Source: Streptomyces sp. NBC_00663
GTDB taxonomy: Bacteria > Actinomycetota > Actinomycetes > Streptomycetales > Streptomycetaceae
DNA length: 64,000 nt
Direction of reading: 5' to 3'
NCBI RefSeq assembly: GCF_036226885.1
Contig: NZ_CP109027.1
Span: 3,534,001 to 3,598,000 of the forward strand
Position numbers and translations under genes: made by a program. The stretch's first letter is position 1. The number at the start of each line of letters is the position of its first letter. Shown here one piece after another: positions 8,655-15,956 of the stretch. The notes below the pieces were generated by a model. The model made no database searches. It worked only from the letters and a program-made list of their open reading frames with translations, and was not told the DNA's origin.

Positions 8655-9350
8655 TCACTCTCCACTGCTCATCAAGAACTGTGCGACGTCCGGGAGTTGG
8701 CGGTCGTGTTCCGTCCCCAGCAGGCTCACCGGGGTCGTGCCGAGCCAGGCGTTGGCGGACAGCCACCAGTCGGCGGCGCCCCACGGGTCGCGGTCGGCGG
8801 CGAGGAGGGCGTTGACCTCCAGGACGACCAGCCAGGGCAGGGTGTCCTCGGAGAACTGGAACCGCGGCAGCCGGAGCCGTCCGCCGACGCCGGGCAGCCG
8901 GATCAGCTCGGGCGCGAAGGGGGCGCCGCCGCGCCGGAGCAGCGTCTCCGCGTCCAACGCGGGCTCGGCGAGCAGCCGTTCACGCACCGGCCCGAGGACC
9001 GGGCCGACCATGCGGTGCCCGTCGATGAGCAGCACGGCGAGATCCTCGGCGTCGAACCCCTGCACGGTCGGCTGCCCGGCCGACGGCCCGCCCGGCCCCG
9101 GCATCACCGGCGGCCCGGTGAACCGCGCCGCGGGGTCCGCCCCGAACTCGTCCGGCAGCCACGCGGCGAGCAGTTCGGCGGCCTGCCGGGCGGCGGCGTA
9201 CCGCAGCCGCTCGTCCCGTGTCCGGTCCCGTACGACGGCGACCAGGCCGGTCAGCCGTTCCCGTTCCGCGGTCCCGAGGCGCCCGGAGACCCGGTCCCAG
9301 CGGGCCGCCGCGGCGGCGAGGACGAGGTAGGGATCGTCGGGCGCGCTCAT
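8655..9350 (-). CDS. Antitoxin-like protein with ParS/MbcA-type C-terminus
   Basis: 231 residues; ATG at 9350 overlaps the stop of the macro-domain gene (ATGA). The last ~45 residues, DPWGAADWWLSANAWLGTTP followed by VSLLG, fit the Xre/MbcA/ParS toxin-binding pattern (W..P...LGG.TP..LL). The first ~180 residues are Ala/Arg-rich helical and not recognised; no clear helix-turn-helix is visible, and the protein is longer than usual antitoxins (130-160). Its position directly before a RES toxin gene supports the antitoxin assignment. Alternative: a RES-associated adaptor. Confidence 0.65.
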   Translation of the reverse strand: MSAPDDPYLVLAAAAARWDRVSGRLGTAERERLTGLVAVVRDRTRDERLRYAAARQAAELLAAWLPDEFGADPAARFTGPPVMPGPGGPSAGQPTVQGFDAEDLAVLLIDGHRMVGPVLGPVRERLLAEPALDAETLLRRGGAPFAPELIRLPGVGGRLRLPRFQFSEDTLPWLVVLEVNALLAADRDPWGAADWWLSANAWLGTTPVSLLGTEHDRQLPDVAQFLMSSGE

Positions 9351-10456
9351 CGGCCGTCCTCCGCGGGGGCGTCGGTGGTCAGCAGCCGTTCCAGGAGGTC
9401 GGCGCGGGCATGGCGGCGTACGACGAAGTGGAGCTCCCAGTCGGCGCCGCGGGCGAGTTCGGCCTCGACGGCGGCCCACAGCGCGCCGAAGCTCTCCAGC
9501 GGGGTGAGTCCGCCGCGCCCGGCGCCCAGCAGGGGCAGACAGACGGACCGCAGCGGCGGGTCGTGCGCGCCGGCCTCCTCGGCGAGCAGCGCGAAGACCC
9601 GGGCGACGCCTCGGGTGATGTCGGCGGGCTGGACGTCGTAGTCGTTGGTCTCGGGCCGGGGTACGGCGACGGCCACGTGGTAGATCCGCCGGATGCCCTG
9701 GCCCTCCAGGGCGCCCGCCGAGGTGACGGCGACCGTGCCGGGCTGTGCCGCCCGGCCGGGAGACCCGTGCCGGGCGGTCCAGCCCCGTAACTCGTCGTCG
9801 ATCCTGTCTTCGACGAGTCCCCCGACGGGGTCTTTGCGCGCCCCCGCGCGGCGCAGTGTGGCGGAGACGGACGACTTGTAGGGCGCGGGCAGCGCGAAGT
9901 AGGTGTTGGACGGCGAGACGACGACATCGATGTCCCGCAGCAGGTCGACGGAGTGGACGTGCAGGGTGACGGGGACGGTACGGCGATCGACGCGCGGGCG
10001 CAGGGTGCGATGGGCGGCGGGCATGCGTTCGTACGACGGTGCGGGCACGCCCGTGGGGGCGGCCCCCTGGACGACGAGCTGGACGACCTGTTCGGCGACC
10101 TGCCCGAGGACCATGAGCTCGTGGTGCTTGCGGAACCGCTCGACGCTCACCCCGTACACCTGGGCGGCCCGTCTGCGCCGGTCGGCGGCCGGCCAGTCGC
10201 GGGTGCCCTGGGCGAGCCCGAGGCTGTACTCGGCGGCGGTCTGGAGCGTGCCGCCGCCGATCCGCGAGACGGCGAGCCGCAGCACCTTCTCCACCGGCCC
10301 CCCTGGCGACTCGCCGTCTCCCCGCGGGAGTTCACGGGCGGCCCCGGCGAGTGCCGGTACGTCGAGTGCGCGCAACCTGACGACTCCGGCCCGCCGCACC
10401 TTCCGCACCTCCGCCAGTACCGCTCCGTGATCGGGCACGTGAGGAGACGGCGGCAT
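9347..10456 (-). CDS. Macro-domain protein with N-terminal effector-associated region
   Basis: 369 residues from ATG 10456; no strong ribosome site is seen, and an upstream in-frame ATG at 10522 is possible. The C-terminal ~190 residues are a macro domain: DVVVSPSNTYFALP (the N/D ADP-ribose loop), GAGRGGLTPL near the end, and IRRIYHVAVA between. The N-terminal ~150 residues carry RRRRAAQVYGVSVERFRKHHE, a helical module I associate from memory with actinobacterial conflict and signalling proteins. Macro domains bind or remove ADP-ribose. As first gene of a RES toxin operon it could bind toxin products or reverse modification. Confidence 0.8.
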   Translation of the reverse strand: MPPSPHVPDHGAVLAEVRKVRRAGVVRLRALDVPALAGAARELPRGDGESPGGPVEKVLRLAVSRIGGGTLQTAAEYSLGLAQGTRDWPAADRRRRAAQVYGVSVERFRKHHELMVLGQVAEQVVQLVVQGAAPTGVPAPSYERMPAAHRTLRPRVDRRTVPVTLHVHSVDLLRDIDVVVSPSNTYFALPAPYKSSVSATLRRAGARKDPVGGLVEDRIDDELRGWTARHGSPGRAAQPGTVAVTSAGALEGQGIRRIYHVAVAVPRPETNDYDVQPADITRGVARVFALLAEEAGAHDPPLRSVCLPLLGAGRGGLTPLESFGALWAAVEAELARGADWELHFVVRRHARADLLERLLTTDAPAEDGR

Positions 10457-10525
10457 GACGATCAGGATCGCACCGCCGCCGCCGGCCTCACAAGCCCGCC
10501 CCGTACACCCATTCCAGCGCACGCC

Positions 10526-10550
10526 CCGGTCGCGAACGGGTCGCGACCGG
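10526..10550 (-). terminator. Hairpin after the GntP permease gene
   Basis: Perfect 10-bp stem CCGGTCGCGA / TCGCGACCGG with a 5-base loop, 28 bp beyond the permease stop codon. No T-run follows, which is common for Streptomyces terminators. It separates the permease transcript from the macro-domain cassette downstream on the same strand. Confidence 0.6.
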
Positions 10551-10577
10551 GTCGAACTCAGGGCGCCGGCCGGGCAG

Positions 10578-12059
10578 TTACGACACGACCAGACTCACCC
10601 CACCAGCCACCACGAACCCCACCACCGACAACACCGTCTCCAGCACCGTCCACGTCTTCAACGTGTCCCGTTCGCTGATGCCGAAGTACTTGGCGACCAT
10701 CCAGAAGCCGCCGTCGTTGACGTGTGAGGCGAAGATGGAGCCGGCGGAGATGGCCATGATGACGAGGGCGACGAAGGCCTGGGAGTGGTGGCCCTCGGCG
10801 AGGAGGGGGGCGACGATGCCGGCCGTGGTGACGATGGCGACGGTGGCCGAACCCTGGGCGACCCGGAGGACCACCGAGATCAGGTAGGCGAGGACGATGA
10901 CCGGGAGGCCGACGTCGTTGAAGGTGTCGGACAGGGCCTGGGCGACGCCGCTGGCCTTGAGGACGGCGCCGAAGACCCCGCCCGCGCCGACGACGAGGAG
11001 GATGTTGCCGACCGGCTTGAGCGAGGACGTCGACACGGTTTCCAGGGACTTGCGGGACCAGCCGCGGCGGATGCCGAGGAGGTAGTACGCGAGGAGCAGG
11101 GCGATCGTGAGGGCGACGAAGGGGCTGCCGAAGAACTCGACCACCGAGCGGAGCGTGGAGGGGTCGAGGGCGATCGAGGAGAACGTCGCCGCGAGGATCA
11201 GGACCAGCGGCGTACCGATGATGCCGAGGACCGTGCCGAGCGGGACGGGGTCCTCGCGCGGCACGACGCCCTGCGCCCGCTGCTCCTCGATCACCGCGAG
11301 CCTCGCCTCCGCCGCCGCCTCGACCATGTCCTGCGGTACGGCGACGAAGATGCGCCGGCCGATCCACGCCGAGAACGCCCACGCGGCCAGCACCGCCGGG
11401 ACACCGCAGACGACGCCCATGAGGATGACCCAGCCGAGGTCGACATGGAGCAGGCCGGCCGCGGCCACCGGGCCCGGGTGCGGCGGCAGGAAGGCATGGG
11501 TCATCGAGAGGCCGGCCAGGAGGGGCAGGCAGTAGAGGAGGATCGACTTGCCGCTGCGCTTGGCCGCCGCGTAGACGATGGGCGCCAGGACGAAGATGCC
11601 GACGTCGAAGAAGACCGGGATACCGAAGATCAGGCCGGTGAGGCCCATGGCGAGCGGGGCCCTCTTCTCACCGAAGAGGTTGAGCAGCCGGGACGCCAAC
11701 ACCTCGGCCCCACCGCTGACTTCGAGGATCGCGCCGAGCATCGTGCCGAGGCCGATGATGATCGCGACATGGCCGAGGATGCCGCCCATGCCGGACTCGA
11801 TGGTGGACACGGCGTCCGACCTCTGGACCGTGCCGAAGAGTTCGGTGACCGAGAGACCGGCGAGCAGGCCGACGGCTATGGAGACGGCCAGCAGCGCCAC
11901 GAAGGGCTGGATCCTGACCTTGATGATGAGGTACAGCAGCAGCGCGATACCGAGCGCGGCGACGGTCAGCAGACCGGCGGTGCCGTCGATGAGGAGGAGC
12001 AGTCCACCGGTGTGGGGTGGTGCCTCGGTGGGGGTGGTGGCGGCGAGCGGATGGGACAT
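10578..12059 (-). CDS. GntP-family permease (gluconate or D-serine type)
   Basis: 493 residues; ATG 12059 is preceded by AGAGGACC. It is a polytopic membrane protein with about 12-14 hydrophobic segments, and GntP signatures such as GLTGLIFGIPVFFDVGIFVL and ILLYCLPLLAGLSMTHAFLPP. GntP proteins are proton-coupled carboxylate importers: gluconate (GntP/GntT), 2-dehydro-3-deoxy sugar acids, and D-serine (DsdX). Its neighbours include both a PfkB kinase and D-amino-acid enzymes, so gluconate-type and D-serine-type substrates are both plausible. It lies 117 bp after ridA on the same strand. Confidence 0.9.
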   Translation of the reverse strand: MSHPLAATTPTEAPPHTGGLLLLIDGTAGLLTVAALGIALLLYLIIKVRIQPFVALLAVSIAVGLLAGLSVTELFGTVQRSDAVSTIESGMGGILGHVAIIIGLGTMLGAILEVSGGAEVLASRLLNLFGEKRAPLAMGLTGLIFGIPVFFDVGIFVLAPIVYAAAKRSGKSILLYCLPLLAGLSMTHAFLPPHPGPVAAAGLLHVDLGWVILMGVVCGVPAVLAAWAFSAWIGRRIFVAVPQDMVEAAAEARLAVIEEQRAQGVVPREDPVPLGTVLGIIGTPLVLILAATFSSIALDPSTLRSVVEFFGSPFVALTIALLLAYYLLGIRRGWSRKSLETVSTSSLKPVGNILLVVGAGGVFGAVLKASGVAQALSDTFNDVGLPVIVLAYLISVVLRVAQGSATVAIVTTAGIVAPLLAEGHHSQAFVALVIMAISAGSIFASHVNDGGFWMVAKYFGISERDTLKTWTVLETVLSVVGFVVAGGVSLVVS

Positions 12060-12176
12060 ACGGGGGTCCTCTGCGTAAGAACATGGAGCTTTCGGGCAGG
12101 GCGCATCGCGGCATGGCCACCCGTGGGGGACCATGCCGGCTGCTTACGGCGTGCGGGAGTTGGGAGAGGGGCAGCC

Positions 12177-12587
12177 TCAGCCGAGGACGGCGAGTGCGTC
12201 GATCTCGATGAGGAGCCCGGCGGGGAGACCGACGTAGACGGTCGTCCGGGCGGCGGGCGGCTGGGTGAGCCCCTGCTCCTCGAAGTAGGTGTTGTAGATG
12301 CCGTTCATCTCGGCGAAGTGGTCGACGTCCGTGAGGTAGACGCGGATCATCATCACGTCGTCCCAGGAGGCGCCGCCCTCCTCCAGGATCGCCTTCACGT
12401 TGGCGAGGGTCTGGAGGGTCTGCTCACGCAGGGTCGGGCCCGCGGGCGTCGGGGCCTGCCCCTCCACCACCGGCAGGAATCCGACCTGCCCGGCGACCTG
12501 GAGGATGTTGCCCTTGCGTACCCCGTGCGAGAACTTCGCGGGCGGGGTGGTGTGGGTCTTGGGGGTGAGCGCGGTCTTCTCGGTCAT
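12177..12587 (-). CDS. RidA-family imine/enamine deaminase
   Basis: 136 residues, the family's usual length (~130). Typical RidA sequence: ILQVAGQVGF, LANVKAILEEGGASWDDVMM, and the end PAARTTVYVGLP with the conserved Arg that binds the substrate carboxylate. RidA hydrolyses reactive 2-aminoacrylate and other enamines released by PLP dehydratases. Its ATG overlaps the IclR gene stop (ATGA). A dehydratase of the D-serine type lies in the divergent arm of this cluster, so a dedicated detoxifying role is attractive. Confidence 0.92.
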   Translation of the reverse strand: MTEKTALTPKTHTTPPAKFSHGVRKGNILQVAGQVGFLPVVEGQAPTPAGPTLREQTLQTLANVKAILEEGGASWDDVMMIRVYLTDVDHFAEMNGIYNTYFEEQGLTQPPAARTTVYVGLPAGLLIEIDALAVLG

Positions 12588-13348
12588 GGGGTGACTTCCT
12601 TGACGGGGGTTCTGCCGGAGTACTCCCCGCTGATCGCGTCCGCCGTGCGGCGGACCAGCGGGAGCAGGGTGAGGAGCTCGTCGGCGGTGACGACGACGTT
12701 CGGCGCGGAGACCGACATCGCGGCGACGACCCGGCCGTCGGCGCCGCGGATCGGTGCGGCGACGCAGTTGATGGACTCCTCGTGGCCACCGAGGTCGGTG
12801 GCCCAGCCCTGTTCGCGCACCCGCTCCAACTCCTTGAGGAAGGCAGGGGCGTTGGGCGTCGAACGGGCCGTGTACAGGGGGTAGTCGAGCTTGTCGGCGA
12901 GAGCGCGGCGCTCGCCCTCCGGGAGGTCTGCGAGCAGCAGCTTCGCCACGGCGGCGACGGTGATGGCGACGGGCTTCCCGATCCGCGAGTACATCCGCAC
13001 GGGATACCGGCTCTCGACCTTGTCGATGTAAAGAACGTCCTCCTCCTCGTACACGGCGAGGTGGACGGTGTGGCCGACCTGTTCATTGAGGCGTACGAGG
13101 TGGGGGTGGGCGATCTCTCGGATGTCGAGGTTCTCCATCGCCTCCTGGGCGAGGGCGATGAGCCGGGCGCCGAGGCGGTAGCGCTGGTCGGACTGGCGGT
13201 AGACCATGCCGTGTTCATGAAGGGTGCGCAGCAGCCGCAGCGCGGTGGACTTGTGCACGCCGAGCCGGTCGGCGACCTGCCCGAGATCGGCGGGGCCCTC
13301 GGCGAGCAACGGCAGGATGCTGAGCGCGCGGTCGACGGTCTGACTCAT
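12584..13348 (-). CDS. IclR-family transcriptional regulator
   Basis: 254 residues; ATG 13348 chosen because GGAGGAGG lies 11-18 bases upstream; a longer frame exists but lacks a better site. N-terminal winged helix (DRALSILPLLAEGPADLGQV, then VHKSTALRLLRTL) and C-terminal effector domain with GHEESINCVAAPI, the small-acid binding face. IclR proteins respond to catabolic intermediates. It overlaps both neighbours by 4 bases (kinase upstream, ridA downstream), so it is autoregulated with the operon and probably acts on the divergent promoter region 14527-14661. Confidence 0.93.
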   Translation of the reverse strand: MSQTVDRALSILPLLAEGPADLGQVADRLGVHKSTALRLLRTLHEHGMVYRQSDQRYRLGARLIALAQEAMENLDIREIAHPHLVRLNEQVGHTVHLAVYEEEDVLYIDKVESRYPVRMYSRIGKPVAITVAAVAKLLLADLPEGERRALADKLDYPLYTARSTPNAPAFLKELERVREQGWATDLGGHEESINCVAAPIRGADGRVVAAMSVSAPNVVVTADELLTLLPLVRRTADAISGEYSGRTPVKEVTP

Positions 13349-14526
13349 GGGGTGCGTACCTCCTCCGGGGCCTGCGCGGCTTGCGTCCAGCCGGGGCCGA
13401 GACGAAGTCTCTCCCACGCCAGGTCATCGAGGGCGACCAGGCGATCGGCGTGTGCACGGGAGGGGGGTGCGGCGAGGTCACCGGGGACGGTGAGGGCGGC
13501 GGCGGCCCAGAGGTGCCCGGTACGGAGGCTTGCGTTGACGGGGAGACCGCGGAGGGTGCCGGACAGAAACCCTGCGGCGAAGGCGTCACCGGCACCGGTG
13601 GTGGAGACGACGTCGACGGTGGGGGCGGGTTCGAAGGTGCGGGAGGTGGGGGTTGCGGTAGGGGGCTTTTCGCTCGCCCGCACTGGCGGGGTGCCGCCCG
13701 CGCCCACCCGTGCCGCCCCAGCGGCACGACTTGATGACTCCGGTTCGCCGGCCAACCCAACGGGCGCGGGGAACTGCGCGACCAGCCCCCTCCGACCCGC
13801 AGCCGACACGAAAGCTGTGGCCCCCTCTGCTCCTTGCTTCACCACCAACACCGCCGGCTCCGGCAACAAGGCACGCACCGCCTCCGCACCGCCCGTAACC
13901 CCCCACACCTCCTCCGCCTCGTCCTCCCCCACGAACACCACATCCGCCCCGCGCGCCAACTCCAGCAGCACCTCAGCCCCGTCGGCGTCGCGCCACAGCC
14001 CCGACCGGTGATTGACGTCGAAGGACACCACGGGACGACCCTCACGCCGCGCCGTCAGCGATCGCATCAGCTCCAGGCAACCCTCGGACAACGCCGCCGT
14101 GATCCCCGACAGATGCAGCACCCGCCCCGCACCCACCTCCACGTTCTCCACGGTCATCGCCGACGCCGCCGACCCCGCCCGGTAATAGGCGACCTCGTGC
14201 TCAGACGTCCCCCGCTCCCCCGCCGTACGGAAGTACACCCCCGTCGGCCGCAGCGCGTCGCGCCGCACGCCGCTCACCTCCACGCCGTAGGACGCGATGG
14301 TCTCGACGAGGTGATCCCCGAACCCGTCCGCCCCGACCCGGCTGACCCACCGCACGGAATGCCCGGCCGCGGCGAGGACACACGCCACGTTGGACTCCGC
14401 GCCCCCGATCGCCCGGTCGAAGGACGGCACATCGGCGAGGCGGCCCGGCCGCGTGGGCAGGAAGGTGACCATGGACTCGCCGAGCGAGACGACATCGGGG
14501 ACGTCGGTGACCTCGGGGGCGTTCAC
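13345..14526 (-). CDS. PfkB-family sugar kinase (KDG kinase-like) with in-frame repeat insertion
   Basis: 393 residues from GTG 14526, with GGAGC upstream. N-terminal VVSLGESMVTFLPTRPG and IGGAESNVA are typical of 2-keto-3-deoxygluconate/fructokinase-like PfkB kinases; the catalytic motif VVSTTGAGDAFAAGFLSG is intact. The family is ~310 residues; about 50 extra residues sit between GLVAQFPAPVG and FEPAPTVDVVSTTGAGD, exactly where a Streptomyces dispersed repeat lies in the DNA (13682-13812). The insertion is in frame and lies before the catalytic loop, so activity may persist. Its stop overlaps the IclR start. Confidence 0.88.
   Translation of the reverse strand: MNAPEVTDVPDVVSLGESMVTFLPTRPGRLADVPSFDRAIGGAESNVACVLAAAGHSVRWVSRVGADGFGDHLVETIASYGVEVSGVRRDALRPTGVYFRTAGERGTSEHEVAYYRAGSAASAMTVENVEVGAGRVLHLSGITAALSEGCLELMRSLTARREGRPVVSFDVNHRSGLWRDADGAEVLLELARGADVVFVGEDEAEEVWGVTGGAEAVRALLPEPAVLVVKQGAEGATAFVSAAGRRGLVAQFPAPVGLAGEPESSSRAAGAARVGAGGTPPVRASEKPPTATPTSRTFEPAPTVDVVSTTGAGDAFAAGFLSGTLRGLPVNASLRTGHLWAAAALTVPGDLAAPPSRAHADRLVALDDLAWERLRLGPGWTQAAQAPEEVRTP
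13682..13812 (-). repeat. Streptomyces dispersed repeat inside the kinase gene
   Basis: On the minus strand the core reads GGCTGGTCGCGCAGTTCCCC followed by GCGCCC, a short element I recall as very common between Streptomyces genes. It is followed by a perfect 8-bp hairpin CGTGCCGC/GCGGCACG with a CCCA loop at 13709-13728. A related copy lies at 21242-21300. Boundaries are approximate. Here it is read as protein (GLVAQFPAPVG and following). Confidence 0.75.
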
Positions 14527-14623
14527 GATGGTCGTAGCTCCTCGTCGTCTCGGGCCCGGGCGGCTCCATTGACCCGGCGTTGGCCAGGATGTTAGACACC
14601 AGTAAGCGACATACGCAATGGAC

Positions 14624-14640
14624 GTTGCAGAGAATGCAAC
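14624..14640. promoter_or_regulatory. Palindromic operator in divergent promoter region
   Basis: GTTGCA-GAGAA-TGCAAC, a perfect 6-bp dyad with 5-base spacer, 22 bp upstream of the deaminase start and about 100 bp from the kinase start. IclR-family proteins bind short dyads of this kind. The adjacent IclR regulator is the natural candidate; repression of both arms by substrate-free regulator is inferred. Confidence 0.5.
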
Positions 14641-14661
14641 CGACCTGATCAGGGAGGCCCC

Positions 14662-15945
14662 GTGTCCCTCGGCACCGGTACCGAAGCCCTCGCCCGCCTC
14701 ACAGCGGAACGGGTCGACCACCGCTTCAAGGGCCTCCCCCCGGACGCCGACGGCCTCACCGTCGCCGAGCTGGCCGCCCAGCGCCGCAACCTCTTCACCG
14801 ACGGCTTCACCACGCCCGTCCTCGCCCTCTCCGCCGAGCGGCTCGACCACAATCTCCGGCTCATGGAGACGTACGCGACCCGCCACCACCTCGCCTTCGC
14901 CCCGCACGGCAAGACCTCCATGGCGCCCCAGCTCTTCCAGCGGCAGATCGAGCACGGGGCGTGGGGCATCACCCTCGCCGTGCCGCACCAGGTCCGCGTC
15001 GCCCGGGCCTACGGCATCCAGCGGATCTTCCTCGCCAACGAACTGACCGACCCCGCGGCCCTGCGCTGGATCGCCGGTGAGCTGGCGACGGACCCGGACT
15101 TCCGGTTCGTCTGCTACGTCGACTCCGTGCGCGGCGTCGAGCTGATGGACCGGGCCCTGGGCGGGACCGCCCGGCCGGTGGACGTCGTCGTGGAACTCGC
15201 CGCGGGTGAGGGCGCCCGTACCGGTGTCCGCACCGAGGCCGAGTGCGCGGCGGTCGCCGACGCCGTGGCGGGCACCGGCACCCTGCGGCTCGTCGGGGTC
15301 GCGGGGTACGAGGGCGAGGTGCCCCGGGCCGACCCCGAGCGCGTGCACGCCTGGCTGCGGCGGCTGGTCGCGCTCGCCGTCGACTTCGACAAGGCGGGGC
15401 GGTTCGCCGGGGCCGGCCTCGACGAGATCGTGGTCAGCGCGGGCGGCAGCGCGTGGTTCGACGCGGTCGCGGACGTCTTCGCACAGATCCCCGAACTCTC
15501 CCTTCCCGTACTGAAGTTGCTGCGCTCGGGCGCCTATGTCTCGCACGACGACGGGCACTACCGGAAGATCACCCCCTTCAACCGGGTCCCGGAGGAGGGT
15601 GCCCTGGAACCGGCGTTCCGGCTCTGGACGCAGGTCGTCTCCCGGCCCTCCCCCGAGCAGGCCTTCGTCAACGCGGGCAAGCGGGACGCCGCCTACGACC
15701 TGGATCTGCCGTTCGCCCAGGTGGTCCGCCGGGACGGGACGGAGCGTGCGGCGACCGGGATCGAGGTCACCGGCCTGTCCGACCAGCACGCCTGGCTGCG
15801 CACCGCCCCCGGCGCGGACCTGGAGGTCGGCGACTGGCTGGGCCTCGGCCTCTCCCACCCCTGCACGTCCTTCGACAAGTGGCAGCTGATCCCGCTGGCC
15901 GAGGCGGACGGCACGGTGGTCGACTACATCCGTACGTTCTTCTAG
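14662..15945 (+). CDS. PLP fold-type III D-amino-acid dehydratase/aldolase
   Basis: 427 residues from GTG 14662, preceded by GGGAGG. The PLP lysine lies in FAPHGKTSMAPQ, and the C-terminal HPCTSFDKW supplies the His-x-Cys pair that binds Zn2+ in eukaryotic-type D-serine dehydratase and D-threonine aldolase. Streptomyces homologues are usually annotated amino acid deaminase/aldolase. Expected reactions: D-Ser to pyruvate plus ammonia via 2-aminoacrylate, or D-Thr to Gly plus acetaldehyde. Followed after 11 bp by the D-aminoacylase gene, which would supply free D-amino acids; RidA in the divergent arm would process the enamine. Confidence 0.85.
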   Translation: MSLGTGTEALARLTAERVDHRFKGLPPDADGLTVAELAAQRRNLFTDGFTTPVLALSAERLDHNLRLMETYATRHHLAFAPHGKTSMAPQLFQRQIEHGAWGITLAVPHQVRVARAYGIQRIFLANELTDPAALRWIAGELATDPDFRFVCYVDSVRGVELMDRALGGTARPVDVVVELAAGEGARTGVRTEAECAAVADAVAGTGTLRLVGVAGYEGEVPRADPERVHAWLRRLVALAVDFDKAGRFAGAGLDEIVVSAGGSAWFDAVADVFAQIPELSLPVLKLLRSGAYVSHDDGHYRKITPFNRVPEEGALEPAFRLWTQVVSRPSPEQAFVNAGKRDAAYDLDLPFAQVVRRDGTERAATGIEVTGLSDQHAWLRTAPGADLEVGDWLGLGLSHPCTSFDKWQLIPLAEADGTVVDYIRTFF

Positions 15946-15956
15946 GAGGTACGACC

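Noticed and set aside
10785..12884. Asp/Glu/Arg-rich open frame of 699 codons opposite the GntP permease
   Set aside because: Composition is that of an antisense shadow of a membrane protein; no start site or motif.
12782..14011. Long plus-strand frame across the IclR and kinase genes
   Set aside because: It is antisense to two genes with unmistakable winged-helix and GAGD motifs, and shows no domain of its own.
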